Shown: in pieces, positions 27,142 to 34,156 of the stretch
Numbering within the stretch: position 1 is the stretch's first letter
Layout: each line of letters opens with the position of its first letter
NCBI RefSeq assembly: GCF_009789575.1
Contig: NZ_CP046908.1
Span: 1,488,001 to 1,552,000 of the forward strand
Direction of reading: 5' to 3'
Origin: Stappia indica
Lineage (GTDB): Bacteria; Pseudomonadota; Alphaproteobacteria; Rhizobiales; Stappiaceae
Length of the DNA stretch: 64,000 nucleotides
Position numbers and translations under genes: made by a program
Notes under the pieces: generated by a model
What the model was told of the DNA's origin: nothing
The model's database searches: none
What the model saw: only the letters and a program-made list of their open reading frames with translations

Positions 27142-27882
27142 ATGACCTCGCTCCAGACCGCTGCCCGCTTCGCCTTCGTCGGCGCGCTGGCCGTTGCCGC
27201 CGCCACCCTGCCCGCCAGGGCCGAGGAAACCCCGCGCATCGCCACCATCGACATGGTCGGCACTGGCGTCGTCAGCGCCGCCCCCGACATGGCGATGATC
27301 ACCAGCGGCGTCGTCAGCGATGCCGACACCGCAGCCGAGGCGCTTGCCGCCAACACCGAGGCGATGTCCGCCGTGATCGCCCGCATCAAGGAGGCCGGCA
27401 TCGAGCAGCGCGACATCCAGACCTCGGGCTTTTCCGTGCAGCCGCGCTACCGCCAGGTGAAGAGCTCCGCCCCGGAGGAATATCGCAGCGAGGTCTTCGG
27501 CTACCGCGTCACCAACAATGTCGGCGTGCGCGTGCGCGACCTTGCCAAGCTCGGCGGGCTGATCGACGTGATGGTGCGCGACGGCGCCAACCAGGTCGGC
27601 GGCGTCACCTTCATCGTCAGCGAGGAAGGCAAGCTGAAGGACAGCGCCCGCAAGGAGGCCATGGCCGACGCGATCCGCAAGGCGGAGATCTATGCCGAGG
27701 CGGCCGGCGTCAAGCTCGGCCGGGTGCTCTCGATCAACGAGCAGGACTTCGGCGGCCCGCGCCCGGTGATGATGATGGCCCGCGCCGAGATGAAGATGGA
27801 CGGCGCCCCGGCCCCGATGGAGGCCGGCGAGAGCTCGCTCGAGGTGCGCATCAACGTCACCTGGGAACTGGTCCGGCCGTAA
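27142..27882 (+). CDS. SIMPL domain (DUF541) periplasmic protein
   Basis: A 246-residue protein with a signal peptide (about 1-27, ending LPARA). GTGVVSAAPDMAMITSGVV and the IQTSGFSVQPRY motif, then a C-terminal AMADAIRKAEIYAEAAGVKLG helix, match the SIMPL fold. Family proteins are periplasmic or surface-associated with poorly defined roles, including oxidative-stress tolerance. AAGGAGAT precedes the ATG at 27142. It is a single-gene unit followed by a strong hairpin at 27911. Confidence 0.88.
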   Translation: MTSLQTAARFAFVGALAVAAATLPARAEETPRIATIDMVGTGVVSAAPDMAMITSGVVSDADTAAEALAANTEAMSAVIARIKEAGIEQRDIQTSGFSVQPRYRQVKSSAPEEYRSEVFGYRVTNNVGVRVRDLAKLGGLIDVMVRDGANQVGGVTFIVSEEGKLKDSARKEAMADAIRKAEIYAEAAGVKLGRVLSINEQDFGGPRPVMMMARAEMKMDGAPAPMEAGESSLEVRINVTWELVRP

Positions 27883-27910
27883 CGGCTGCCCTTCCCCCCC
27901 GGCAACACCT

Positions 27911-27936
27911 GCCGGCGCGGATCGCTCCGCGCCGGC
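27911..27936. terminator. Strong hairpin between convergent SIMPL and GNAT genes
   Basis: Eleven-base perfect arms (GCCGGCGCGGA / TCCGCGCCGGC) with a TCGC loop. Only a weak T-run follows on either side. Likely terminates the SIMPL gene (+) and possibly the acetyltransferase gene (-). Confidence 0.6.
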
Positions 27937-27941
27937 CAGTT

Positions 27942-28011
27942 TGCGCCAGTCAGTCCGCGCCAATCACTCTGCGCCAATCACTCTGCGCCAGTCACTCTGC
28001 ACCGGTCAGGC
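27942..28011. repeat. Five 14-bp tandem repeats overlapping the GNAT stop
   Basis: Units of TGCGCCArTCACTC: 27942-27955, 27956-27969, 27970-27983, 27984-27997 and a degenerate fifth to 28011. The acetyltransferase stop codon (27992-27994) lies in unit four. On the minus strand each core unit carries GAGTGA, so several alternative stops are present. Confidence 0.85.
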
Positions 28012-28594
28012 CGTCGCGCATCCACACCTGCATCCGCTTGCGGCTGGAGGCCGCCTCCCCGACATCCGGCCAGTCGAAGCCGACCGTCAGCCCCTCGAGC
28101 GGCAGATAGCCGCGCTTGCGCCAGAACGGGTCGAGCGGGCTGTAGCCGGCAGGCCGCGCCGGGTGGTCCGCCGGGCGGATCACCGCGCAGAACGCCGCGC
28201 GGTCGAAGCCAAGCCTGCGCGCATGCGCCTCGCGGGCATCGAAGAAACCGTGCCCCAGCCCCTGCCCCCGCCACTGCGGATCGAGCACGGATTCCGCGAA
28301 ATAGAAGATCGTCGCCGGATCGAAGCCGGCCTCCTCGAAGGGATCGCGGAAATCCGCCACCTCGCCTTCGAGCGGCTGTCCGGTCGCAGCCCCGACAAGT
28401 CGTTTGCCGGCTAATGCACCGACGACGACGGCCCCCTCGCTTTCGGCGTATCGACGCAGGTAGCCCCGCTCGTAGTCCAGCGACCCCTCGTAGAGATACG
28501 GCCATTCCCGGAACACCTTGACCCGCAATGCCGCTAGGTCATCCAGCGCCTCGCCGATTTCCTTACCCGTCAAAGTAAAAAGCTCTGCCTTCAT
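27992..28594 (-). CDS. GNAT-like N-acetyltransferase
   Basis: A 200-residue protein with a GNAT pattern: VVGALAGKRLVGAATG (strand), then FYFAESVLDPQWRGQGLGHGFFDARE, which has the acetyl-CoA-binding R/Q-x-x-G-x-G/A-type loop WRGQGLGHG, and a later SPLDPFWRKRGYLPL motif near the typical C-terminal fold. Substrate unknown. The start at 28594 (MKAELF) is preferred over 28636, which has no ribosome site. Its 3' end runs into a 14-bp tandem repeat. Divergent from speD. Confidence 0.75.
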   Translation of the reverse strand: MKAELFTLTGKEIGEALDDLAALRVKVFREWPYLYEGSLDYERGYLRRYAESEGAVVVGALAGKRLVGAATGQPLEGEVADFRDPFEEAGFDPATIFYFAESVLDPQWRGQGLGHGFFDAREAHARRLGFDRAAFCAVIRPADHPARPAGYSPLDPFWRKRGYLPLEGLTVGFDWPDVGEAASSRKRMQVWMRDGLTGAE

Positions 28595-28716
28595 TGCCTC
28601 TCGCCGGTTTTCGGGGGCTTGCGGAAAAACGTCCATTGCATCGCAGCACGAACCACCCTATAGCACCCCCGTTCGGGACTGAACCCGGGTTTCATCTGCT
28701 GGTTGGGGAGACCGCC

Positions 28717-29256
28717 ATGTCTGACGACGGCCTCTTCCAATTGGGGATGGACTTGGAAGCACGTCACCATGAAGGCGCCGACGCATCGTTTGCGGACGCA
28801 TATGCCTTCGACGTGCCGAGAAGCACCACCCATACGGAAGACAACGACATTACCGCGCCTGCGGCCAACACGCAGGACGACCGGCTCGATCACTTCATCG
28901 AGCGTGAGGGCGTCCGCTGTGCCGGCTCGCATCTGATCATCGATCTCTACGACGCTTCGCGTCTCGACGATCTTCCCTTTATCGAGGAGACGTTGAAGAC
29001 CTGCGTCGAGGAGGCCGGTGCAACGCTGCTGCACATCCACCTGCACCCGTTCGAGCCCACCGGCGTGAGCGGCGTCGCGGTGCTGGCCGAAAGCCATATC
29101 TCGGTCCACACCTGGCCCGAGGCCGGCTATGCGGCCTTCGATGTGTTCATGTGCGGCGATGCCCGGCCGGAAAAATGCGTCGAGGTGCTGGAAGCAGCCT
29201 TCCGCCCCGGACGCACCAGCGTCAGCGAATTGCTGCGCGGCAAGGAGGTCGCATGA
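28717..29256 (+). CDS. speD: S-adenosylmethionine decarboxylase proenzyme
   Basis: A 179-residue pyruvoyl-dependent enzyme that decarboxylates AdoMet to supply aminopropyl groups for spermidine. The core begins near residue 66 (VRCAGSHLIIDLYDAS). Self-cleavage should occur at E125/S126 in AESHISVHTWPE, and the active-site cysteine is C146 in FMCGDARPEKC. The first roughly 60 residues are an acidic, His-containing extension not usual in short bacterial SpeD. GGGGAG precedes the ATG at 28717. The gene overlaps speE (ATGA), so the two are coupled. Confidence 0.93.
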   Translation: MSDDGLFQLGMDLEARHHEGADASFADAYAFDVPRSTTHTEDNDITAPAANTQDDRLDHFIEREGVRCAGSHLIIDLYDASRLDDLPFIEETLKTCVEEAGATLLHIHLHPFEPTGVSGVAVLAESHISVHTWPEAGYAAFDVFMCGDARPEKCVEVLEAAFRPGRTSVSELLRGKEVA

Positions 29257-30125
29257 GCGACGGGCTGGTCTTTCGCGAGACGCTCTATCCGGGCGTCCAG
29301 GTGCAGTATTCCTGCGACGACATCCTGTACCAGGATCGCTCCGAGCATCAGGATCTCGTGCTGTTCGCCAATCCGGTGTTCGGCAAGGTCCTGATGCTCG
29401 ACGGCATCACCCAGGTCACCACCGCCGACGAGTTCATCTATCACGAGATGATGGCGCATGTGCCGATCCTCGCCCATGGCGAGGCGCGCGAGGTGCTGAT
29501 CATCGGCGGCGGCGACTGCGGCATGGCCGAGGAAGCCTTGAAGCACAAGGGCATCGAGCGGCTGACCCAGGTGGAGATCGACGATGCCGTCGTCGAATTC
29601 TCCAAGGAGCACTTCGCCGATTTCAACGCCTCCGTCTTCCGCGATGACCGGTTCGACCTGGTCATTGCCGACGGCGCGCGCTTCGTCGCCGAAACGGACC
29701 GCCGCTTCGACGTGGTGATGGTGGATTCCACCGACCCGATGGGCCCCGGCGCCGTGCTGTTCACGCCCGAGTTCTATCGCGGCGTCCACCACTGCCTGAA
29801 GCCGGGCGGCGTGCTGGTCACCCAGAACGGCGTCCCCTTCCTGCAGAAGGGCGAGCTGGTCTCCTCCATCGGACACTTCTCGAAGATCTACCGCGACGCC
29901 TATGCCTATGTCGCGGCGATCCCGACCTATTTCGGCGGCCACATGGCGCTCGGCTGGGCAAGCGACAATCCGGCGCTGCGCCGCCAGCCGCTCGACGTGC
30001 TGGAGCAGCGTTTCGACGCAGCCAACCTCGACACCCGCTACTACACGCCGGAAGTGCACCAGGCCGCCTTCGCGCTGCCGCGCTTCATCCGCGATGCGGT
30101 GGAGGAAGGCCGCAAGGGCGCCTGA
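29253..30125 (+). CDS. speE: Polyamine aminopropyltransferase (spermidine synthase)
   Basis: A 290-residue enzyme that transfers the aminopropyl group from decarboxylated AdoMet to putrescine or another diamine. LFANPVFGKVLMLDGITQVTTADEFIYHEMMAH is split by the typical substrate pocket residues; IIGGGDCGMAEE is the nucleotide loop (family usually GGGDGG, so Cys replaces Gly) and VDSTDPMGPG carries the catalytic Asp. AAGGAGGT lies just before the ATG. Second gene of the speD-speE unit, ended by a strong terminator at 30157. Confidence 0.94.
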   Translation: MSDGLVFRETLYPGVQVQYSCDDILYQDRSEHQDLVLFANPVFGKVLMLDGITQVTTADEFIYHEMMAHVPILAHGEAREVLIIGGGDCGMAEEALKHKGIERLTQVEIDDAVVEFSKEHFADFNASVFRDDRFDLVIADGARFVAETDRRFDVVMVDSTDPMGPGAVLFTPEFYRGVHHCLKPGGVLVTQNGVPFLQKGELVSSIGHFSKIYRDAYAYVAAIPTYFGGHMALGWASDNPALRRQPLDVLEQRFDAANLDTRYYTPEVHQAAFALPRFIRDAVEEGRKGA

Positions 30126-30156
30126 CGCCTTTGTCCGCTTTCCGCAAAAACGACAA

Positions 30157-30189
30157 GGCCGCCGCCCCTCGGGACGGCGGCTTTTTTTT
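30157..30189 (+). terminator. Rho-independent terminator of speDE
   Basis: GCCGCCG / CGGCGGC arms with a 10-base loop, followed by eight T residues (30182-30189). Confidence 0.9.
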
Positions 30190-30239
30190 GCGGCGCCTGT
30201 CGCCGGGGGCATCGTGCCTTCACGCCATCTTCTTCGTCT

Positions 30240-30516
30240 TTCCGGCGGGTCCTCTCTTCGGCGTCTTCCCGGGCAAGGCGAAGCCGCGACCCGGGACCGG
30301 AGAGCCACGGTGCCCGAGGCAGGCGTGAAGCGGTTCCACGAACACCCTCGGCGCTCCGATCCCGCATCTCCGCTCCGCTGCGTGCAGGATGACGAGGAGA
30401 GGGTTTCCGGTATCCTCGCTGCCGCTCTGGCAACCAATAGGCCCCGGCTCGCGCTTCGCTTGGCCGGGGTGACGGCAGAGAAGGGGCAAGGCCGTGCCTC
30501 CCCCTCGGAGGTCATC
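30240..30516. repeat. Palindromic intergenic repeats; left flank of the IS110 insertion
   Basis: Between the speE terminator and the insertion sequence there is no gene. There is a copy of the CCGGGCAAGGCGAAGCCGCG..CCCGGG palindrome (about 30268-30320) and, inverted, the unit with GCCGCTCTGG and GGCCGGGGTGACGGCAGAG (30418-30480). They belong to the same family as the clusters at 41.7-42.6 and 49.6-50.7 kb. The sequence up to ATC at 30514-30516 is the target half left of the element. Confidence 0.8.
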
Positions 30517-31486
30517 AACTCATATCGTTGAGGTGGTCTCTCATTCTTGCGTTGAGGATGACGACGATCTTTCTCATGAGCGCGGTTAGGGCGACGATGG
30601 GCTTCTTTCCGTTTGCGATGAGCCTCTGGAAGACGGGTCGCAGCGGCCCTTTGCAGCGTGCGGCGCTGAGGGCGGCCATGAAGAGGATGGAACGGATCTG
30701 CGGGCGTCCGCCGCGGGTCTTGCGGTAGCCCTTCAAGGTTCCGCTGTCGTTGGGGTGTGGGGCAAGGCCCGCCAGGGATGCGGCCTGCTTTCCGGTCATG
30801 GTGCCGAGCTCGGGCATGGCGGCGGCCAGGGAGATGGCGGTCCTTGGCCCCACGCCCGGCAGCGAGCGGTAGAGGGCGATACGCCTTGCGAGCAGGGTGC
30901 ATTGCGCGCAAAGGCCTGCGATGGCCGTGTCGATGGTCTCGATCTGGCGGTCGAGCGTTCTGACGAGGCTCCTGCAGGAGGCCGAGACCAGGGTGCATCC
31001 GGGCGACTTGGCGCGGTTGAGTTCGGCGCCGCGAATGGCCATGAGATCGTGCCTGCGGGCGACGAGCGCGGCGAGTTGCGCCTGGGTGCGATCGGCCGGG
31101 CGGTGGAGCGGAAGGTGGCGCCATCGCTCCTGGCCATAGGCGGCCAGCAGTGCGGCATCGATGGCATCGGTCTTGGCCAGTCGCCCGAAGGAACGGGCGA
31201 AGGCCCTGGCCTTGAGGGTGTCGGCGCGGTGGCAGGCGATGCCTGCGGCCGCGAGCTCTGCCAGCAGCAGGGCTTCGTGGCCGCCGGTCGGCTCGCAGAC
31301 GATGAGCGTCCCGGAGGGCAGGCCGGCGACCAGCTTGCGGATCGCCCGGGCCGTGTTGGCCACGGTGCTGGCCACGGTGCGGGCCACGGTGCAGGCGGCG
31401 GTGCCCGGCGCCGAACAGACGGCAAGGGTCAGCTTCGACACGTCGATGCCGACGACGTGGGACGGGGCATGTTCCAGAAAGGCCAT
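30515..31486 (-). CDS. IS110-family transposase (DEDD, serine C-terminal domain)
   Basis: A 323-residue recombinase. The N-terminal RuvC-like domain carries D15 (VVGIDVSK), E65 (VCEPTGGHE) and D107/D110 (KTDAIDAALLA). The C-terminal domain has SLPGVGPRTAISLAAAMPELG and the LAGLAPHPNDSG motif with the likely nucleophile S248. The ATG at 31486 is preceded by AGGAT. The stop codon is completed by the target: T is the last IS base and GA belongs to the core. A 12-bp tandem repeat (31353-31400) encodes TVA[R/S/N] four times near residues 33-44. Appears intact and potentially active. Confidence 0.92.
   Translation of the reverse strand: MAFLEHAPSHVVGIDVSKLTLAVCSAPGTAACTVARTVASTVANTARAIRKLVAGLPSGTLIVCEPTGGHEALLLAELAAAGIACHRADTLKARAFARSFGRLAKTDAIDAALLAAYGQERWRHLPLHRPADRTQAQLAALVARRHDLMAIRGAELNRAKSPGCTLVSASCRSLVRTLDRQIETIDTAIAGLCAQCTLLARRIALYRSLPGVGPRTAISLAAAMPELGTMTGKQAASLAGLAPHPNDSGTLKGYRKTRGGRPQIRSILFMAALSAARCKGPLRPVFQRLIANGKKPIVALTALMRKIVVILNARMRDHLNDMS
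31353..31400. repeat. Four 12-bp tandem units inside the transposase gene
   Basis: Consensus GTGnnGGCCACG on the plus strand, four units at 31353, 31365, 31377 and 31389. They encode the repeated Thr-Val-Ala-x motif in the linker after the first catalytic Asp. The frame is kept. Confidence 0.8.
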
Positions 31487-31506
31487 GGCGGTGGTATCCT
31501 GATCGT

Positions 31507-31665
31507 GCTTCGGATTGTTCGCGGGCGTGGTGTCAGCCAGAGGCCCAATCAACTCTCCAAGCGGGAAAAGGAAGCGGCAGGGACCATGATGACGACGGGC
31601 GAAAGCCCAATCCCGGTCCGGTCGCCTGCCACTGGTCTCCCGGCGGTTCAGGCCGGGAGACCACC
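31507..31665 (-). ncRNA. Predicted IS110 bridge RNA (target- and donor-binding loops visible)
   Basis: Read on the minus strand: a 5' stem-loop with 10-bp perfect arms (GGTCTCCCGG/CCGGGAGACC, 31634-31662). Next is a domain closed by GGCAG/CTGCC and GGACC/GGTCC whose internal loop holds CCGGGAT (31610-31616) and GTCATC (31588-31593), identical and complementary to the two target halves. The last domain is closed by GCTT/AAGC whose loop holds GAGTTGAT (31548-31555) and CGAACAATC (31513-31521), identical and complementary to the element ends. Both loops are capped by GGGC/GCCC stems. Transcript ends are not defined. Confidence 0.85.
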
Positions 31666-31693
31666 CAAACTCTACCATCTCTCCAGACGAACA

Positions 31694-31850
31694 ATCCCGG
31701 CCGCAGGCAAAGCCGGAGAGCCGGCAACCCATTGGCACCCTCAGCGGACGTGAGACGGGAGCGCATCGCCACCTCCACGGCTGTCATACCTGCGAAGGCA
31801 GGTATCCAGTATCCACCGGGGCGGACGGTGCCGCGAAGCCAGCCGCCACG
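31694..31850. repeat. Palindromic intergenic repeat; right flank of the IS110 insertion
   Basis: An inverted copy of the unit found at 41966-42094 and 42462-42590: ATCCCGGCCGCAGGC, the GGGTGCCAATGG complement, and the TACCTGC-CTTC-GCAGGTA-type hairpin near 31788-31806. Together with 30240-30516 it reconstructs the repeat interrupted by the insertion sequence. Confidence 0.82.
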
Positions 31851-31874
31851 GGCGTTCCCGCGGCAACGCCCCCC

Positions 31875-32972
31875 TCAGTCCCGCGCCTCAAGCCAGGCGG
31901 CAAGCCCGGCCCGGTCGCCGGACAGAACCCCCTCGGCCACCCGCCGGCCGACGGCGGCGCCGAACTTGTAGCCATGGCCCGAGCAAGCCGAGACGATGGT
32001 CAGCCGGTCTTCACCGGCGACCAGGAAATGCTCGTCCGCGGTGAACGTGTAGGCGCAGGTGACGACTTCGCTCACCCGGTACTCGGTGATGCGCGCAAAC
32101 GGCGGGGCGAAATGATCGCGCAGCCGCTCGCCCTCGCCGGGCTCCGCCACACGCCGCTCGTCGGCACCGGCGCGCATCTTGTGGATGCCCGCCCCCACCT
32201 TCAGCCCCGTGCCGCGCACCGGCGGCAGCACATAGCCGTCGACCGTGCCGCCGACATCGAGGATCACCGGCGAGGCCTCCCAGGCGGCAACGAGATCCGC
32301 CGGCGGGGCGAGATAGGCAACCGCCGTGCGATAGGAGGTCAGCCGGTCGGCAAGCTGCGGGAACAGCTGCAGCACCCAGGCGCCGGCCGTCACCACCACA
32401 TGATCGCCGGCAAGCTCCTCGCCGCCGGCAAGCCGCACCTTGCCCGCTGCCGCGTCCACCGCCTCCACCCGCGCTTGCGCGCGGATCGTCACGCCGGCGC
32501 GCCGAAGGAAGGCCAGCAGGTCGCGGCCGATATGCCGGCACAGCAGCACGCCGCCTTCCGGGCTGAAGGCGGCCGAATGCACCCCGCCGGGATCGAGGAA
32601 CGGGTGCCGGCGCACCGCCTCCTCGCAGCTCAGGTCCTCCACCGGATAGCCGCCGGCGACCAGGCTGTCGCGATAGTCCACGGCCGCGTCCCGCCCGGTC
32701 TGCGACACCAGCAGAAAGCCGGTATCGGCCAGGTGCTTGTCGCCGAGATCCGCCCACATCTCGTCCCAGGCCGCATAGGCCTCGTCGATGCGCCGCTGGT
32801 AGCCGCCCTGCGCCCCATAGGCGCGGCGGATGATCCGGTGATGGTCGCCCGAGGCCGACAGCGGATTGGGGATCGGCCCCTGTTCCACCAGCACCACCTC
32901 GACGCCGCGCTTGGCGAGCGACCAGGCAGTGGAGAGCCCGGCAATGCCGGCACCGACGACGATGACCTTCAT
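31875..32972 (-). CDS. FAD-dependent amine oxidase, monomeric sarcosine oxidase/N-methyltryptophan oxidase type
   Basis: A 365-residue flavoenzyme. The N-terminal dinucleotide motif GAGIAG (7-12), NPLSASGDHHRIIRRAYG (family S-x-G-x-x-R-I-I-R motif), C306 in CAYTFTADEHF (position of the covalent-FAD cysteine in MSOX) and CSGHGYKFGAAVG near the end all fit. It oxidises a secondary or N-methyl amino acid, giving peroxide and an aldehyde. GGAGG lies eight bases before the ATG at 32972. It follows the SnoaL-like gene by 47 bases and is probably co-transcribed. Exact substrate unknown. Confidence 0.87.
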   Translation of the reverse strand: MKVIVVGAGIAGLSTAWSLAKRGVEVVLVEQGPIPNPLSASGDHHRIIRRAYGAQGGYQRRIDEAYAAWDEMWADLGDKHLADTGFLLVSQTGRDAAVDYRDSLVAGGYPVEDLSCEEAVRRHPFLDPGGVHSAAFSPEGGVLLCRHIGRDLLAFLRRAGVTIRAQARVEAVDAAAGKVRLAGGEELAGDHVVVTAGAWVLQLFPQLADRLTSYRTAVAYLAPPADLVAAWEASPVILDVGGTVDGYVLPPVRGTGLKVGAGIHKMRAGADERRVAEPGEGERLRDHFAPPFARITEYRVSEVVTCAYTFTADEHFLVAGEDRLTIVSACSGHGYKFGAAVGRRVAEGVLSGDRAGLAAWLEARD

Positions 32973-33019
32973 GGGAACTGCCTCCTTGCCGGCGCGGGCT
33001 GCTTTGGCCGCGGGCGGGA

Positions 33020-33430
33020 TCAGGCGCCGACCTGGGCGATCCATTCCTGCAGATTGTAATAGGTGGTGATGCGGGCGATCCGCCCCTCGCGAATGTCGAA
33101 GAACGTGCCCGCCGGCAGGCGATAGGTCTGGCCCTCCGCCGGCGGCAGGCCCTCGTCGGTGACGAGATAGGTGCCCGAGACGATGAACTCCGCCGCTGCG
33201 CGGCGGCCGTCCTCGCTGGCGAAGAGCACGATTTCCGACAGTTCTTCCTTGTAGCAGCGCGTCATGTGGCCGTTGAACGCGGCGAACAGCGCCTTGCCCT
33301 GCCGCCGTTCGCCCTGGTTGACGTCATGGGCGATGTCGTCGGTGACCAGCTCCAGCATCGCGGCCGTGTCGCCGGCGTTGAAGGCAGCGTAATAGTCCTG
33401 GAGGAGCTTCAGGGTCGCAGCGTGCGGCAT
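33020..33430 (-). CDS. SnoaL/ketosteroid-isomerase-like (NTF2 fold) protein
   Basis: A 136-residue protein starting at MPHAATLKLLQDYYAAFNAGD, with MLELVTDDIAHDVNQGERRQGKALFAAFNGHM, the usual first half of NTF2-like enzymes, and ending in an IREGRIARITTYYNLQEW strand pair. Similar proteins often accompany sarcosine-oxidase-like genes. It may shape or isomerise the amine or aldehyde product; no catalytic assignment is possible. The start at 33430 excludes an upstream non-conserved extension. Confidence 0.78.
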   Translation of the reverse strand: MPHAATLKLLQDYYAAFNAGDTAAMLELVTDDIAHDVNQGERRQGKALFAAFNGHMTRCYKEELSEIVLFASEDGRRAAAEFIVSGTYLVTDEGLPPAEGQTYRLPAGTFFDIREGRIARITTYYNLQEWIAQVGA

Positions 33431-33549
33431 GTCTGGTTCCGGTGTTTTCGGGGGAGAGGAATGGAGACGATCTCGTCCCATTCTGGCCTCCCCGTCCCGG
33501 CCTTGGCAAGCCGCGCCCGCCGCTCTTGCTCACACTGTCCCCGCCGTAC

Positions 33550-33981
33550 TCACGCACCCGGAACGGCGTCCTCCGCATATTGCGCCAGGAACGCCGCGCT
33601 CGGCGGGATCGGCTTGATCATGTCGATCAGCACGCCATTGGGGTCACGCGTGATGAAATGCCGCTGGCCGAAATCCTCGTCGCGGATGTCCAGCAGGATC
33701 GGCAGGCCTGCCGCCTTCAGCCGCTCGTATTCGGCATCGACATCCTCCACCTCGAAGTTGAGCAGCAACCCGCAGACCCTCTGCCCGCGCGCCGCCGCCG
33801 GGATCGTCTCATGGCTGCCGTCCAGCACGGCAAGGTTCACGGACGGATCGCTTTCCGACTGCAGATGCACGTACCAGTCGGCGCTGAAGGCGCGGCGAAA
33901 GCCGAAATGCGTCTCGTAGAACCGCGCCGTTGCCTCCACCTCGTCCGTCATCAGCACCGGGTAATAGCTCGTCACCTTCAT
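33550..33981 (-). CDS. VOC family (glyoxalase/bleomycin-resistance fold) protein
   Basis: A 143-residue protein with two beta-alpha-beta modules: [23 protein letters not shown] and [19 protein letters not shown], then [18 protein letters not shown]. Metal-ligand candidates (His/Glu) are present at the module ends. Function could be a lyase, dioxygenase-like or ligand-binding role. Divergent from the TetR gene; the shared 175-bp region carries several overlapping palindromes, suggesting TetR control. Confidence 0.83.
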   Translation of the reverse strand: MKVTSYYPVLMTDEVEATARFYETHFGFRRAFSADWYVHLQSESDPSVNLAVLDGSHETIPAAARGQRVCGLLLNFEVEDVDAEYERLKAAGLPILLDIRDEDFGQRHFITRDPNGVLIDMIKPIPPSAAFLAQYAEDAVPGA

Positions 33982-34096
33982 GGCCTGTCCTTCCGTGGTT
34001 TGCTTGGGGCGGCTCCCACCGCCCCTGCGGCCCGGCCGTCTCGTCTGTCGTTCGGCGACAGCAGCAAACCCTTGCCTGCCGGCGCCGCCCCATGTC

Positions 34097-34143
34097 ACAT
34101 ACATGCAGCCTGTATCCATATACATACAGACAGACTGTATGTA
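34097..34143. promoter_or_regulatory. Palindrome array, candidate TetR operators
   Basis: A perfect inverted repeat TACATACAG-ACAGA-CTGTATGTA (34121-34143) lies 13 bp before the TetR start. A nested TGTAT-CCAT-ATACA (34111-34124) and an ATACA...TGTAT pair (from about 34099) overlap it. All share the TGTAT half-site. Position between divergent genes suggests the adjacent regulator binds here. Confidence 0.75.
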
Positions 34144-34156
34144 AAGAGACGAACCG

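Larger units (their letters stand above)
30517..31693 (-). mobile_element. IS110-family insertion sequence in an intergenic palindromic repeat
   Basis: The boundaries come from comparing flanks with intact repeats at 42083-42112 and 42580-42600. Reading on the minus strand, GGCCGGGAT is followed by the element and then GATGACCTCCGAG, whereas intact copies read GGCCGGGATGAC. The shared GAT (ATC at 30514-30516 and 31694-31696) is the core. There are no terminal inverted repeats, as expected for IS110. The length is about 1.18 kb, with about 207 bp non-coding upstream of the transposase and none downstream. That is the layout of the IS110 subgroup whose bridge RNA lies in the left end. Confidence 0.88.

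Noticed and set aside
27942-28011. Possible CRISPR array
   Set aside because: Direct tandem units of 14 bp without spacers and without cas genes; this is a simple tandem repeat.
28595-28716. AdoMet or polyamine-responsive riboswitch before speD
   Set aside because: No recognisable SAM-family pseudoknot or conserved core could be drawn by eye; a covariance search would be needed.
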